A stretch of DNA of 64,000 nt, from the NCBI RefSeq assembly GCF_023823125.1, contig NZ_CP090949.1, positions 248,001-312,000 of the forward strand. Reading direction: 5' to 3'. Under the pieces are notes generated by a model. The model worked only from the letters and a program-made list of their open reading frames with translations. It had not been told where the DNA came from and did not search any database. The translations under genes and the position numbers were made by a program. The stretch is from Erythrobacter aurantius (GTDB taxonomy: Bacteria; Pseudomonadota; Alphaproteobacteria; Sphingomonadales; Sphingomonadaceae). Shown here piece after piece: positions 46,783 to 55,574 of the stretch. Position 1 is the stretch's first letter. Every line of letters starts with the position of its first letter.

Positions 46783-49700
46783 ATGATATTTCGAAAACGC
46801 GCTGTTGTTTGCGCAGCTATCGGCCTTGTTGTGAGCCTTGGGTTGCAGGCCAATGCCCAAACTCAAAACTCCGGTCAATCCACGGCCGCGCGCGCCGAGA
46901 ATGATAACACTTCGAACGCTTCCCGGGACGCAATTCAGCGGCTCCTGAGACTCAACGCCCGCGCAATCGAGTTGTTTGACATCGGTGCCAAGAGCGATGG
47001 CCTCGAAGTGTTCAGCTACGCGCTCTCAGGCGCGCAAGCCGCCTTCGGTGCTGACAGTGCCATTGTTCATCTGATCGCTGCCAATTATTATCAGAGCCTC
47101 GAGGAGGAAGCGCGCGCACTGCTGGATAAGGTGGAGTACGGCGTCTTCTTGAACGAGAGCGAATTTCGCCCCTTGATTGATGAGATGAAACGGCTGGAGC
47201 AAGACTATCCGGGCCGCCGCGACGTCGAAGCGATCGATTTCCTCTATAAACGCGCCGCAAACATTGCCGACGGGGGACGCCTGAGCGAAGCCAGGCGCCT
47301 GTTTCGCGAAGCGATGCGACTGAACCGCGAAGTGCGGGGCGAAACGCATCCTGAAACGCTGGCAGCAAGCGCAGAATACGCTTTCACCCTGAGCCGGCTC
47401 GGACGCGTCAACGAGGCGCTCGAGATCACGCAGGAAGTGCTTCGCCAGCGGCAGACGATACTCGGCGAACGCCATCCCGATACGCTGCGCAGTCTCAGCC
47501 ATTATGCCCATTCGCTGCGCGGCTTGCGGCGATACGAGGCGGCGGCAGAGGTTGACCGCCAGGTTCTTGAAGCGCGCCGCGAAGTGTTGGGCCCGGACGC
47601 CGAGCAGACGCTTGAAAGTCTCAACCACCTCGCCGCTGACCTGCGCGCGCTGGGCCAGCACGAGGAGGCGCTGGCGTTGACTGAGGAAGCGCTGCGGATG
47701 CAGGCTGACGCCTTTGGAAACTACCATCCGGCGACGCTGCGGAGCCTTTCGGACAAAGGCAGCATCCTTGCCGATCTGAAACGATATGAAGAGAGCGCGA
47801 TTATTTTCGACGCGCTCTATCCGCACCTGCTGGAGACCAAGGGCGAAGAGAACGATCTGACCCGGCGCGTTCAGGGCGATTACGGCACGGTCCTCTTCAA
47901 GACCGGTCGGCTGGAGGAGGCCAAGGAGCTCATCTCCAAAGCCCGCGACGCTTATGCGGACGCTCTTGGCGGGGATCATCCTGAAACCCTCGCTCGAAGA
48001 TTGGAATATGTTGAGCTCTTGCTCGAAATGGATGATTCCACGTTTGAGACATCCCTTGATACTTCAAGGGCGGCTATCTCCGTTGTTCAGAGTTATCGGT
48101 CACGTCTGGGCTATAGATACGGCAGCTCCCAATCTGAAGCGTATCAGCGCGAAGCCGAGAGCAATGCACTTCAAGACGCTGAAAAGGCTTACGCCGACAG
48201 TTTTTGGAACACCAAGGCAGCACAGCGATCCGGCAACCTTGGCCTGACTTATAGTGAGATGAGCCCCGCTGGAATGCGCCTGATGTTCGGCACGCTTCAA
48301 GGCGCGAGCACGGGATCGACCTCGAAGGCGTTGGCGCGGGCTGCAGCCTCACGCTTTGCTGTTTCGGCTGGCGTGCAAGACGTAGTCGAGGAGCGTCAAG
48401 CGCTGATCGAGGAATGGACACGGCTCACTGACGCAAGAGCCTACAACCTGTCAGGGGCTGGAATCGCTTCCACGGCCCGTCAATCGCTCAATGATCGCAT
48501 CAAGGCGATAGAGGAGCGATTGGGCCAGTTGGAAAACCGCCTGAGGGAGGAAGCGCCGCAATATTTCTCGATCATCACTGAAGGTCGCAAGAGCCCTTCG
48601 GAGATGCAAGAAATACTGGAGCCTGACGAGGCCATCATGCTGCTGGTTCCAACGCGGCGAGGCACCCATTCGATGGTGGTGACGCGCGACAGTTTCGGCT
48701 GGTGGCGTTCGGACCGGCGCGAGGCGGCAATTACCGAAACAGTGGAGGAGTTTCGCCAAGGTCTGGAAATTCAGGCTGGTGACGAATTTCTCCCGGTCTT
48801 CGATGTCGATCTTGCGCACGATTTATACGCCGATCTGATCGCGCCGGTGGAAGAGGCGCTCGAAGGCAAGAAACGCATCTATGTGGTCGCCGGCGGCGCT
48901 CTCTCGCGGCTCCCCCTTGGCACCCTTCTCACCGCCCCTGTGTCGCCGGACGCCAATCGCGATGATTCCGAAGTGTTGCGCTCCGCCAAATGGCTAGCTG
49001 ATCGGTATGCAATGGTGCAGTTACCTTCGGTTCAATCCCTTTTCTACGTCCGGTCTTTTGGAGCAGCCGGTGAACAAGGTGAAGGCGCAGGCTTCTTGGG
49101 GTTCGGCGCGCCAAGCCTGGACGGAGAGGCTCGCCTGCGCGGTGCCCGTTCAGCGACGCTCGATGCGATCGATGCCGCTTCGCTGGTAGGAGAACTGCGC
49201 GGTGCGTCACAGATACCCTTGATGAATCCGGAAGCCCTCAAAAAGCTGTCTTCCCTTCCTGGCACAAGGAGCGAACTCGAACAGGTGAGGGTAGCTCTGG
49301 GAGCATCCGAGAATTCGATATTCGTGGAGGATCGCATGACCGAGACTGCCATTCGCACGGCAGACCTCTCCGGCACCCGGATTCTCCATCTCGCAACCCA
49401 TGGCTTCACCAGTGAGGAGAGCGGCGAGACAGCCGAACCAGGCCTCGTCTTTACCCCTCCGGACACGGCCAGCTTGGAAGACGATGGCTATCTGGCGGCT
49501 TCCGAAGTCCTCGAACTCGACCTTCGGATGGCGAAGTGGATTATCATGTCCGCCTGCAACACCGCCTCGCCATCGGGCAAGCCGGGTGAGACAGGGCTGT
49601 CAGGGCTGGCCAAGGCATTCTTCTATGCGGGTGCGGAAAGCCTTCTGGTAAGCCATTGGCCGGTTTTCGACGACATTGCCCCGTTGCTTACGGTCGAGGC

Positions 49701-49839
49701 GCTGAAGCGTTCTGAAGCGGGGCAACCCCGCGCCGAAGCCTTGCAGGCGGCCATGCGCGAAATCCGAATGAATCCGGAACTCGATGCCGCGCATCCAGCG
49801 GTATGGGCCCCGTTCACGCTCGTTGGCGAAGGACGGTAA
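46783..49839 (+). CDS. Exported TPR-CHAT domain protein (caspase-like peptidase fold)
   Basis: A 1,018-residue protein. MIFRKRAVVCAAIGLVVSLG with cleavage after QANAQ is a signal peptide, so it acts in the periplasm or beyond. About residues 150-420 hold TPR_10/12 repeats of roughly 42 residues, each with a HPxTLRSL-like signature (ETHPETLAAS, ERHPDTLRSL, NYHPATLRSL, GDHPETLARR). A coiled linker follows. About 620-1018 is a CHAT domain, with the catalytic dyad His 873 in HLATHGF and Cys 925 in MSACNTA; KAFFYAGAESLLVSHWPV follows. Both residues are present, so it is probably an active peptidase; targets unknown. No partner gene is adjacent. Part of the gene is visibly poorer in GC (positions 48061-48120 are 50 percent) than its neighbours, so transfer is possible. 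The start has only a weak ribosome site. Confidence 0.9.
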   Translation: MIFRKRAVVCAAIGLVVSLGLQANAQTQNSGQSTAARAENDNTSNASRDAIQRLLRLNARAIELFDIGAKSDGLEVFSYALSGAQAAFGADSAIVHLIAANYYQSLEEEARALLDKVEYGVFLNESEFRPLIDEMKRLEQDYPGRRDVEAIDFLYKRAANIADGGRLSEARRLFREAMRLNREVRGETHPETLAASAEYAFTLSRLGRVNEALEITQEVLRQRQTILGERHPDTLRSLSHYAHSLRGLRRYEAAAEVDRQVLEARREVLGPDAEQTLESLNHLAADLRALGQHEEALALTEEALRMQADAFGNYHPATLRSLSDKGSILADLKRYEESAIIFDALYPHLLETKGEENDLTRRVQGDYGTVLFKTGRLEEAKELISKARDAYADALGGDHPETLARRLEYVELLLEMDDSTFETSLDTSRAAISVVQSYRSRLGYRYGSSQSEAYQREAESNALQDAEKAYADSFWNTKAAQRSGNLGLTYSEMSPAGMRLMFGTLQGASTGSTSKALARAAASRFAVSAGVQDVVEERQALIEEWTRLTDARAYNLSGAGIASTARQSLNDRIKAIEERLGQLENRLREEAPQYFSIITEGRKSPSEMQEILEPDEAIMLLVPTRRGTHSMVVTRDSFGWWRSDRREAAITETVEEFRQGLEIQAGDEFLPVFDVDLAHDLYADLIAPVEEALEGKKRIYVVAGGALSRLPLGTLLTAPVSPDANRDDSEVLRSAKWLADRYAMVQLPSVQSLFYVRSFGAAGEQGEGAGFLGFGAPSLDGEARLRGARSATLDAIDAASLVGELRGASQIPLMNPEALKKLSSLPGTRSELEQVRVALGASENSIFVEDRMTETAIRTADLSGTRILHLATHGFTSEESGETAEPGLVFTPPDTASLEDDGYLAASEVLELDLRMAKWIIMSACNTASPSGKPGETGLSGLAKAFFYAGAESLLVSHWPVFDDIAPLLTVEALKRSEAGQPRAEALQAAMREIRMNPELDAAHPAVWAPFTLVGEGR

Positions 49840-49909
49840 GTCTTCGCCCTAGGCCGGGATGTTTCCAGAAGGTCCGATTCCGGCAGCAGCGAGGCTAAAG
49901 CCGCTATCC

Positions 49910-49953
49910 CTCAAGCCGTCGCCCCGGATCACGTCCGGGGCGACGGGCTTGAG
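49910..49953. terminator. Large palindrome between convergent genes, possible bidirectional terminator or dispersed repeat
   Basis: CTCAAGCCGTCGCCCCGGA pairs with TCCGGGGCGACGGGCTTGAG through 19 base pairs, one bulged base and a short loop. It lies between the CHAT gene stop (49839) and the stop of the convergent NmrA-like gene (49960). No T-run; it may also be one copy of a dispersed palindromic element. Confidence 0.6.
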
Positions 49954-49959
49954 TGCGAA

Positions 49960-50907
49960 CTACCCGAACGCGGGCCGGAAGTTGCTTTCGCCCCAATCCT
50001 GCCGCTTGGTCCATTCGCCCAGCGTTTCCAGCTTGCCGTCAAGTTCGGGGAAGCGTTCGTAGACGTGGTCCATGTCGACCTCGAAGGGGCGCGTGGGCGC
50101 TTCGTTGTTGTATTCGTAGAACGCCTGAATGCCCTTGGCGAAATCCTCGCGCATTTCAGGCGGCATGGTGTCGCCGGCGGCTTCGACCAGATAGCGGCCG
50201 AATTCCTCGGGTGTGCAGGGATCGTAGGTGATGTCCTTGTCGAGCGCCTCGGACAGGTACTGCGTCACCTGCTTGCCCACCAGCCGCTCCGGCCCGCCGA
50301 TGTTGAGCCATGCGCCTTCCATGTCGGGGCGTTCGAGGCTGGTCAGCATGAATTTCGCCACGTCATCAAGGCTGATCCAGTTGGCCTGGAGGTTGGGATT
50401 GTGCGGGTACACATAGCGCCCTTCGTTGACGATGAAGGGGCGCGCCCAGTTGGTGAGCAGATTGTCCATGAACAATACGCTTCCAAACACCGTGCCGGGG
50501 CAACCCGAACGCCACAGCGCGTTGATGCCCTTGGTGTTCTCGCCATAGGTGAAGGGGTCACCGGGCTTGTCCGGGATCCAGCTGGAGGTGTTCCACACCA
50601 GCCGCTTGACCCCGATCTCCGCCCCGACCTTGCCGAGATCGCCGATCAACACGGCGCGATCGGCGCGGGCCTGCAGGGGATGGGTGTAAAAAATGTAATC
50701 CGATCCTTCGAGCGCGGGCTTGAATGTGGACGGATCATAAAGGTCCATCGGGCGCACTTCGACCCGTTCGATCCCGTCGATCTTGGCGCCGCCGAAGGGG
50801 TCTTCCTGACGCGAAATCGCGCGCACGTCATATCCGGCTTTCAAAGCCTGCCGGACCTGCGCCATGCCCTGCCTGCCCGATGCGCCGACCACCGTGATAA
50901 GTGCCAT
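49960..50907 (-). CDS. NmrA-like NAD(P)-binding protein (atypical SDR)
   Basis: A 315-residue protein with the NmrA/HSCARG plan: LITVVGASGRQGMAQVRQAL (dinucleotide loop GASGRQG, about 8-14), DYIFYTHPLQ, VKRLVWNTSSW, then a substrate domain with WISLDDVAKFML and GAWLNIGGPERLVG. The active-site Tyr-Lys pair of classical SDRs is not evident, so it may be a redox sensor or an isoflavone-reductase-like enzyme. GGGAGAGAG precedes the ATG. Divergent from the CurA-like gene at 51037. Confidence 0.84.
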   Translation of the reverse strand: MALITVVGASGRQGMAQVRQALKAGYDVRAISRQEDPFGGAKIDGIERVEVRPMDLYDPSTFKPALEGSDYIFYTHPLQARADRAVLIGDLGKVGAEIGVKRLVWNTSSWIPDKPGDPFTYGENTKGINALWRSGCPGTVFGSVLFMDNLLTNWARPFIVNEGRYVYPHNPNLQANWISLDDVAKFMLTSLERPDMEGAWLNIGGPERLVGKQVTQYLSEALDKDITYDPCTPEEFGRYLVEAAGDTMPPEMREDFAKGIQAFYEYNNEAPTRPFEVDMDHVYERFPELDGKLETLGEWTKRQDWGESNFRPAFG

Positions 50908-51036
50908 GTTCTCTCTCCCTCAATTCGTTTGTCCAAGACTACGAAGGAGAGCCGCGCCCCGCACCGCGCCAAAGTGATAGCACCCTAGCAAAAGCGCGGC
51001 TTGTCGTAGCGTCGGCGCGCTTGGACAACCGGATGC

Positions 51037-52038
51037 ATGGACAACAGATACTGGCGCATAGAACGCCGACCGGAGGGGACGGATTTCGCAGGCGCTCTGG
51101 CGCTGGTGGAAGAACCGCTGCCCGAGCTCGGCGAGGGCGAAATCCGCATCCGCAACGTGATGCTTTCGATGGATGCAGGCACGCGCCTGTGGCTCACCAG
51201 CCGCGAAGACGGATACCAGCCGCCGCTGCCCGTGGGCGCACCGATGACAGGGCTCGTCCTGGGTGAAGTCATCGCCAGCCGCGCGCCCGGTTTTGCCGAA
51301 GGCGATCTGGTGCGCGCATTCGGCGTCTGGGGCGACATCAGCCACGTCGATGCGGCGATGTCGGGCGCAGTGTTGCTGGACCCTTCGGTTGCGGACAGGC
51401 GGGCATGGTTCGGCCCGCTGGGAATGAACGGCTGGACCGCGCTGTGGGGGATCGAGGAAACAGGCGCTGCCAAACCGGGCGAACGCGTGCTGGTATCCGC
51501 CGCCGCCGGGGCGACAGGCATACTCGCGGTGCAGATCGCAAAACTGCTGGGCTGCGAGGCCTGGGGCATTGCCGGAGGGGCGGAGAAATGCCGTTACCTG
51601 ACCGGCGATCTGGGGATTGCCGGGGCGATCGACTACAAGGCCGGCGGCGTCGGGACGCAATTGGACAAGGCCGGCGGGTTCGACGTCTATTTCGACAATG
51701 TCGGCGGCAATCTGCTTGACGCGGTGCTGACGCGGATGAACCATTATGGCCGCATCGCCGTGTGCGGGCTGCTGGCCGATTATGGCAGCACCGCCAGAAC
51801 CTCTCCGCGCGAATTCGACCAGGTGCTGATGCGGCGGCTGCGGATCGAAGGCTTCTTCAGCCCGGATTTCATGGATCAGGGCGAACGGCTGACCGCGCGG
51901 CTCAGGGGCTGGGTCGACGAAGGCAAGCTGATCATGCCCTATGACGTCACGAACGGGCTAGAGAACACGCTGGCCGCCTACTCAAAGCTGTTCACCGGCG
52001 GCAACATCGGCAAGGTCATAGTGGAGCTGGACGCATGA
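51037..52038 (+). CDS. NADP-dependent zinc-free oxidoreductase (CurA/PTGR-type MDR)
   Basis: The 333-residue medium-chain reductase has the family landmarks PVGAPMTGLVLGEVIAS, LGMNGWTALWGIEETGAAKPGERVLVSAAAGATG (cofactor loop AAAGATG), FDVYFDNVGGNLLDAV and GGNIGKVIVEL. No zinc ligands are seen. These enzymes reduce the double bond of alpha,beta-unsaturated carbonyls. Coupled to the NTF2-like gene by ATGA. A second family member lies at the right edge of the window. Confidence 0.9.
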   Translation: MDNRYWRIERRPEGTDFAGALALVEEPLPELGEGEIRIRNVMLSMDAGTRLWLTSREDGYQPPLPVGAPMTGLVLGEVIASRAPGFAEGDLVRAFGVWGDISHVDAAMSGAVLLDPSVADRRAWFGPLGMNGWTALWGIEETGAAKPGERVLVSAAAGATGILAVQIAKLLGCEAWGIAGGAEKCRYLTGDLGIAGAIDYKAGGVGTQLDKAGGFDVYFDNVGGNLLDAVLTRMNHYGRIAVCGLLADYGSTARTSPREFDQVLMRRLRIEGFFSPDFMDQGERLTARLRGWVDEGKLIMPYDVTNGLENTLAAYSKLFTGGNIGKVIVELDA

Positions 52039-52574
52039 GCATCAGGATCGAAGACCGCGAAGCCATCCGCGACATCATCGCCGCCTATGCCCATGCGATC
52101 GACCGGCGGCGATGGAGCATGATGGAGCATCTGTTCCACGCGGATGCCCGATTCCGCTTTGGCGTGGTGGAAGGCGACTGGCGCGGCTTTGTCGATCAGG
52201 CGCGCGCAATCATCGATCCGTGCCTCGCGACGCAGCATCAGCTGGGACAGGTGCAGTTCGGATTTGAAGGCGATACGGTCTGCCACACCGAAACCTACAT
52301 GACGGCAATGCACACGATTCCCGCCGGATACCCGATCCCCGATGTCTTCCCGGACAAGGGCAAGATCTATTCTGCCGTCATCGCGGGCCGTTATGTCGAC
52401 CGGTTCGAAAAGCGAGGCGGCGAATGGCGCATCGCTCAGCGCACCGGCTTGTATGACTGGCGCGAGTTCCGCGAAGTCGAAGGGGTCGACCTATCCGACA
52501 CGCCGGGGGGCGCATCGGGCTTTCACGATGAACGCGATCCTTCGACCCCGGTGGTGGCGCGCTTTCTTGGCTAG
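52035..52574 (+). CDS. NTF2/SnoaL-like protein
   Basis: A 179-residue protein of the SnoaL-like group (cystatin-like cone). The start RIEDREAIRDIIAAYAHAIDRRRWSMMEHLFHADARFRFG is the typical first helix and strand, with the Asp/His that often act as catalytic base. RFEKRGGEWRIAQRTGLYDWREFR forms the C-terminal sheet. Members include isomerases, hydratases and dehydratases in steroid and polyketide pathways. Second gene of an operon with the CurA-like reductase; stop interlocks with the convergent thioesterase stop (CTAG). Confidence 0.85.
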   Translation: MSIRIEDREAIRDIIAAYAHAIDRRRWSMMEHLFHADARFRFGVVEGDWRGFVDQARAIIDPCLATQHQLGQVQFGFEGDTVCHTETYMTAMHTIPAGYPIPDVFPDKGKIYSAVIAGRYVDRFEKRGGEWRIAQRTGLYDWREFREVEGVDLSDTPGGASGFHDERDPSTPVVARFLG

Positions 52575-53002
52575 GGCCGCAGAATCGCGAAGACCCCGCT
52601 CATCGTCGCCACGGCTTCGCCATCGCACACGATTTCGCCGCTGGTGTAGGCCGTGCGCCCGCCAAGGCGGTCAATCCGCACCTGCGCCTCCAGCCAGTCG
52701 CCAAGGCGAGCCGAACGCAGGTAATTGACCTGCAAGGCTATGGTTGACGGGGCAAGCCGCGGGCGCTCCGCATCATAGATCGCATGGCTGAGAGCGACAT
52801 CGGCAAGGGTGGAGATTACCCCGCCATGCGCTGCATCCTGATAATTGATGTGGTGCGGACAGATGCGCAGGCCCACCAGCATCGGCCTGCCCGGGCGGGC
52901 TTTCAGAAAATACGGCCCGCCATGATCGAGAAATCCCGGCGAAAAACCGGCGGGTTTGTATCCCTCGGGAATGTCGGCGTCTGAGCTGTTCCGGTCGGCC
53001 AT
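52571..53002 (-). CDS. PaaI-type hot-dog thioesterase
   Basis: The 143-residue protein is a hot-dog thioesterase: QDAAHGGVISTLADVALSHAI contains the HGG and Asp of the PaaI/YdiI active site, followed by IALQVNYLRSARLGDWLEAQVRIDRLGGRTAYTSGEIVCDGEAVATMSGVF. It hydrolyses acyl- or aroyl-CoA thioesters and can rescue CoA from dead-end esters. It is divergent from the acyl-CoA ligase gene at 53090, with 87 bases between. Starts at ATG 53002; the frame is open much further upstream antisense to the ligase, but this is an artefact. Confidence 0.86.
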   Translation of the reverse strand: MADRNSSDADIPEGYKPAGFSPGFLDHGGPYFLKARPGRPMLVGLRICPHHINYQDAAHGGVISTLADVALSHAIYDAERPRLAPSTIALQVNYLRSARLGDWLEAQVRIDRLGGRTAYTSGEIVCDGEAVATMSGVFAILRP

Positions 53003-53089
53003 GATCGCCACCTTACCATTGCGCGCGGCACTTCCCGCTATGATTTGTGCCAATGCCCCATGCGCTGCGCTGCGCCTAATCTTGCGCCC

Positions 53090-54682
53090 ATGGCACAAGA
53101 CACACTTACCCGCGCGCTCGAAAGCGCAGCTTCCTTTTGCGATATCGTGCGTGAACACGCCTTGCACTCGGGTGACACCGCCGCCTTTACCTTTGGCGAC
53201 GAGGTGATCAGCTTTGCCGAGCTGAACGAAGGCAGCAATCGCGTCGCCAATGCGTTGGTCGCGATGGGCGTTGAAAAAGGCGACCGCGTCGCCTTCCTCG
53301 GCAAGAACCATCCGCTTTACTTCGAGGCGCTGCTGGGCGCGGCCAAGATCGGCGCGGTGATGACCCCGGTGAACTGGCGCCTCGCCGCGCCCGAAGTCGC
53401 CTATATCCTCGACAATTGCGAGGCGCGGATCGTGTTCGTGGGCGAAGGCTTTGCCGACATTCTGGCAAAGGTGCGCGGTGACTGCCCGAAGGTAGAGCAG
53501 GTCATCGGCATCGACGCGCCTGACCATTCCGGGGCGGATTACCGCACCTGGCGCGACGGCTTCCCACCGGACCCGGTGCCTGCGCGCGTCGGGCTGGAGG
53601 ATGACGCGTTGCAGCTCTACACCTCGGGCACCACCGGCAAGCCCAAGGGTGCGGTGATGACCCACGGATCGATCCTGTCGAGCCGGGCCGAAGGGTATGA
53701 CCGTAAATGGCAGGAGCCGATTCCGGGCGATGTCACCTTGCTTGCCATGCCGTGCTTCCACATCAGCGGCACCGGGACGGGGATCGGCACGATGGTTGCG
53801 GGCAGCAATTCGATCGTCTTGCCCGAATACGATCCGACCAAGGCGCTCGACCTGATCGAGAATTACAACATCTCTAAAATCTTCCTTGTCCCCGCCGCGA
53901 TCCAGATCCTGCTCAATCATCCGCGCGTGCACGAGGTCGATTTCAGCCGCCTCAAATACATCACCTACGGCGCCTCGCCGATCCCGCTCGAACTGATGAA
54001 ACAGGCAATGCGGGTGCTCGGCTGCGGGTTTGTGCAGATGTACGGCATGACGGAAACAAGCGGCACGATCGTCGCGCTCGATCCCGAAGATCACGTGCCC
54101 GAAGGCTCCCCCCGGATGCGCAGCGTGGGCAAGCCGCTGGCGGGCGTCGAAATCAAGATCATCGACGAAGCGGGCAATCCGGTCCCGACAGGGACGGTGG
54201 GTGAAATCGCCACACGATCGTCCAAGAACATGCGCGGTTACTGGAACAACCCGCAAGCCACCGCCGACACCATCGACGCGGACGGCTGGCTGCGCACCGG
54301 CGATGCAGGCTATCTCGACGAGGATGGCTATCTCTACATCCACGACCGGGTGAAGGACATGATCATCTCGGGCGGCGAAAACGTCTATCCGGCAGAGGTC
54401 GAAAACGCGATCTACGCCCACCCCAAGGTTGCCGATGTCGCGGTGATCGGCATTCCGTCGGAGAAATGGGGCGAGGAAGTGAAGGCCTGCGTTGTCGTGA
54501 AAGCGGGCGAGGAGCTGACCGAAGCCGAAGTGATCGCCCATGCGCGGGAGCATATTGCGGGCTACAAATGCCCCAAGTCGGTCGACTTCATCCCCGCTCT
54601 GCCACGCAACCCGAGCGGAAAGATCCTGCGCCGCGAACTGCGTGCGCCCTATTGGGAAGGGAAGGAGCGCGCGGTCAACTGA
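53090..54682 (+). CDS. Acyl-CoA synthetase (AMP-forming, fatty/aryl acid type)
   Basis: A 530-residue ANL-superfamily ligase that activates a carboxylic acid with ATP and CoA. The P-loop is YTSGTTGKPKG (about 177-187). Later motifs are YGMTETSG, DGWLRTGDAGYLDEDGYLYIHDRVKDMIISGGENVYPAEVE (motif A8 hinge) and PRNPSGKILRREL with the catalytic lysine near 517. Substrate is not predictable; context suggests a carboxylic acid intermediate of a catabolic pathway. Stop overlaps the VOC gene start by one base (TGATG). Confidence 0.92.
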   Translation: MAQDTLTRALESAASFCDIVREHALHSGDTAAFTFGDEVISFAELNEGSNRVANALVAMGVEKGDRVAFLGKNHPLYFEALLGAAKIGAVMTPVNWRLAAPEVAYILDNCEARIVFVGEGFADILAKVRGDCPKVEQVIGIDAPDHSGADYRTWRDGFPPDPVPARVGLEDDALQLYTSGTTGKPKGAVMTHGSILSSRAEGYDRKWQEPIPGDVTLLAMPCFHISGTGTGIGTMVAGSNSIVLPEYDPTKALDLIENYNISKIFLVPAAIQILLNHPRVHEVDFSRLKYITYGASPIPLELMKQAMRVLGCGFVQMYGMTETSGTIVALDPEDHVPEGSPRMRSVGKPLAGVEIKIIDEAGNPVPTGTVGEIATRSSKNMRGYWNNPQATADTIDADGWLRTGDAGYLDEDGYLYIHDRVKDMIISGGENVYPAEVENAIYAHPKVADVAVIGIPSEKWGEEVKACVVVKAGEELTEAEVIAHAREHIAGYKCPKSVDFIPALPRNPSGKILRRELRAPYWEGKERAVN

Positions 54683-55221
54683 TGCAGGACGCAGGCTGCC
54701 TTGCGATCCGGCAGGTCGCCTATTTCGTGCCCAACATCGAAGCCGCCGCACGCGCTCATAGCGAAAACTTTGGCTCAGGCCCGTTCTTCGTGCTGCGCCA
54801 CATCCCCCTTGCGGCAAGCGAGCATCGCGGCGAGCCGCATCATTTCGATCATTCATCGGCCTATGGGCAATGGGGCGGTGTCATGATCGAATTCGTCGAA
54901 CAGCACGGGGACGGACACAGCGCGATGCACGATCTCTTTCCTGCGGGATCGGGGCGATTCGGACTGCATCACATGGCCGTGTTCGTCGAAGGTCTCGACG
55001 CCGCCATCGCCGATTTCGAAGCACGCGGGCATCCGCTCGCCCAGCTTTCCGAAGTGGAAGGCGGGACGCGCTTTGCCTTCATGGATGCGAGCGCCACCCT
55101 CGGCCACATGATCGAATTGTACGAGCCGGGCGAGGCATTGCTCGGCTTTTACGCGATGGTGCGCGCTGCGGCGCGCGACTGGGACGGGACGGACGTGCTG
55201 CGGGAATTGCAGCGAAGCTAA
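54682..55221 (+). CDS. VOC-superfamily protein (glyoxalase/dioxygenase fold)
   Basis: The 179-residue protein has two beta-alpha-beta-beta-beta modules: IRQVAYFVPNIEAAARAHSENFGSGPF and GLHHMAVFVEGLDAAIADFEARGHPL. His and Glu residues in HHFDHSS, MIEFVEQ, LHHMAVF and GHMIELYEP are placed like VOC metal ligands. Similar proteins are epimerases or dioxygenase-like; role unknown. Translationally coupled to the acyl-CoA ligase. Stop interlocks with a convergent stop (CTAA). Confidence 0.85.
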   Translation: MQDAGCLAIRQVAYFVPNIEAAARAHSENFGSGPFFVLRHIPLAASEHRGEPHHFDHSSAYGQWGGVMIEFVEQHGDGHSAMHDLFPAGSGRFGLHHMAVFVEGLDAAIADFEARGHPLAQLSEVEGGTRFAFMDASATLGHMIELYEPGEALLGFYAMVRAAARDWDGTDVLRELQRS

Positions 55222-55574
55222 GCGCTCAGCCCCACCAAACCCACCTTTTCCACCCGGCATTCGGCATCGGCCAGCGCGGCGACCACGCTGAACGCAACGA
55301 ACCGCTCCTCTCCCAATTCGGCCACCACCGCGGCGGCTTCCTCGTCGGTGATCGCGGTGTGCTCGAACGGAATGCGCCGGGCATAGGCCAGCGTTGCGGG
55401 GGGCGCGGTTCCGACAGGCGGCGGAAGATCAATCCCGTGCACCCCGGCCACTGCGTGACGCACCTGCGCCGTCAGCTCCTCGCCCAGCGCCTCGTGTGCG
55501 GCCTTTCGAAATTCCTCGAACCCCGTGCGCAAATCAGGATTGGCGGCAAGCGCCTCGGCCACCGGGCCGCTCAT
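55218..55574 (-). CDS. Hypothetical protein coupled to a CMD-family gene
   Basis: A 118-residue soluble protein without a signal or membrane helix. It is Ala/Glu-rich and mostly helical (FEEFRKAAHEALGEELTAQVRHAVAGV, TDEEAAAVVAELGEERFVAFSVVAALADAECRVEKV). I recognise no family by name; it resembles a short CMD-like helical partner. The start lies in the ATGA overlap with the CMD gene, so it is made together with it and may be a second subunit (inference). Confidence 0.7.
   Translation of the reverse strand: MSGPVAEALAANPDLRTGFEEFRKAAHEALGEELTAQVRHAVAGVHGIDLPPPVGTAPPATLAYARRIPFEHTAITDEEAAAVVAELGEERFVAFSVVAALADAECRVEKVGLVGLSA

Noticed and set aside
53003..54856. Upstream extension of the thioesterase frame, antisense to the acyl-CoA ligase
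   Set aside because: The thioesterase is complete from ATG 53002; the extension is the shadow of the ligase gene.
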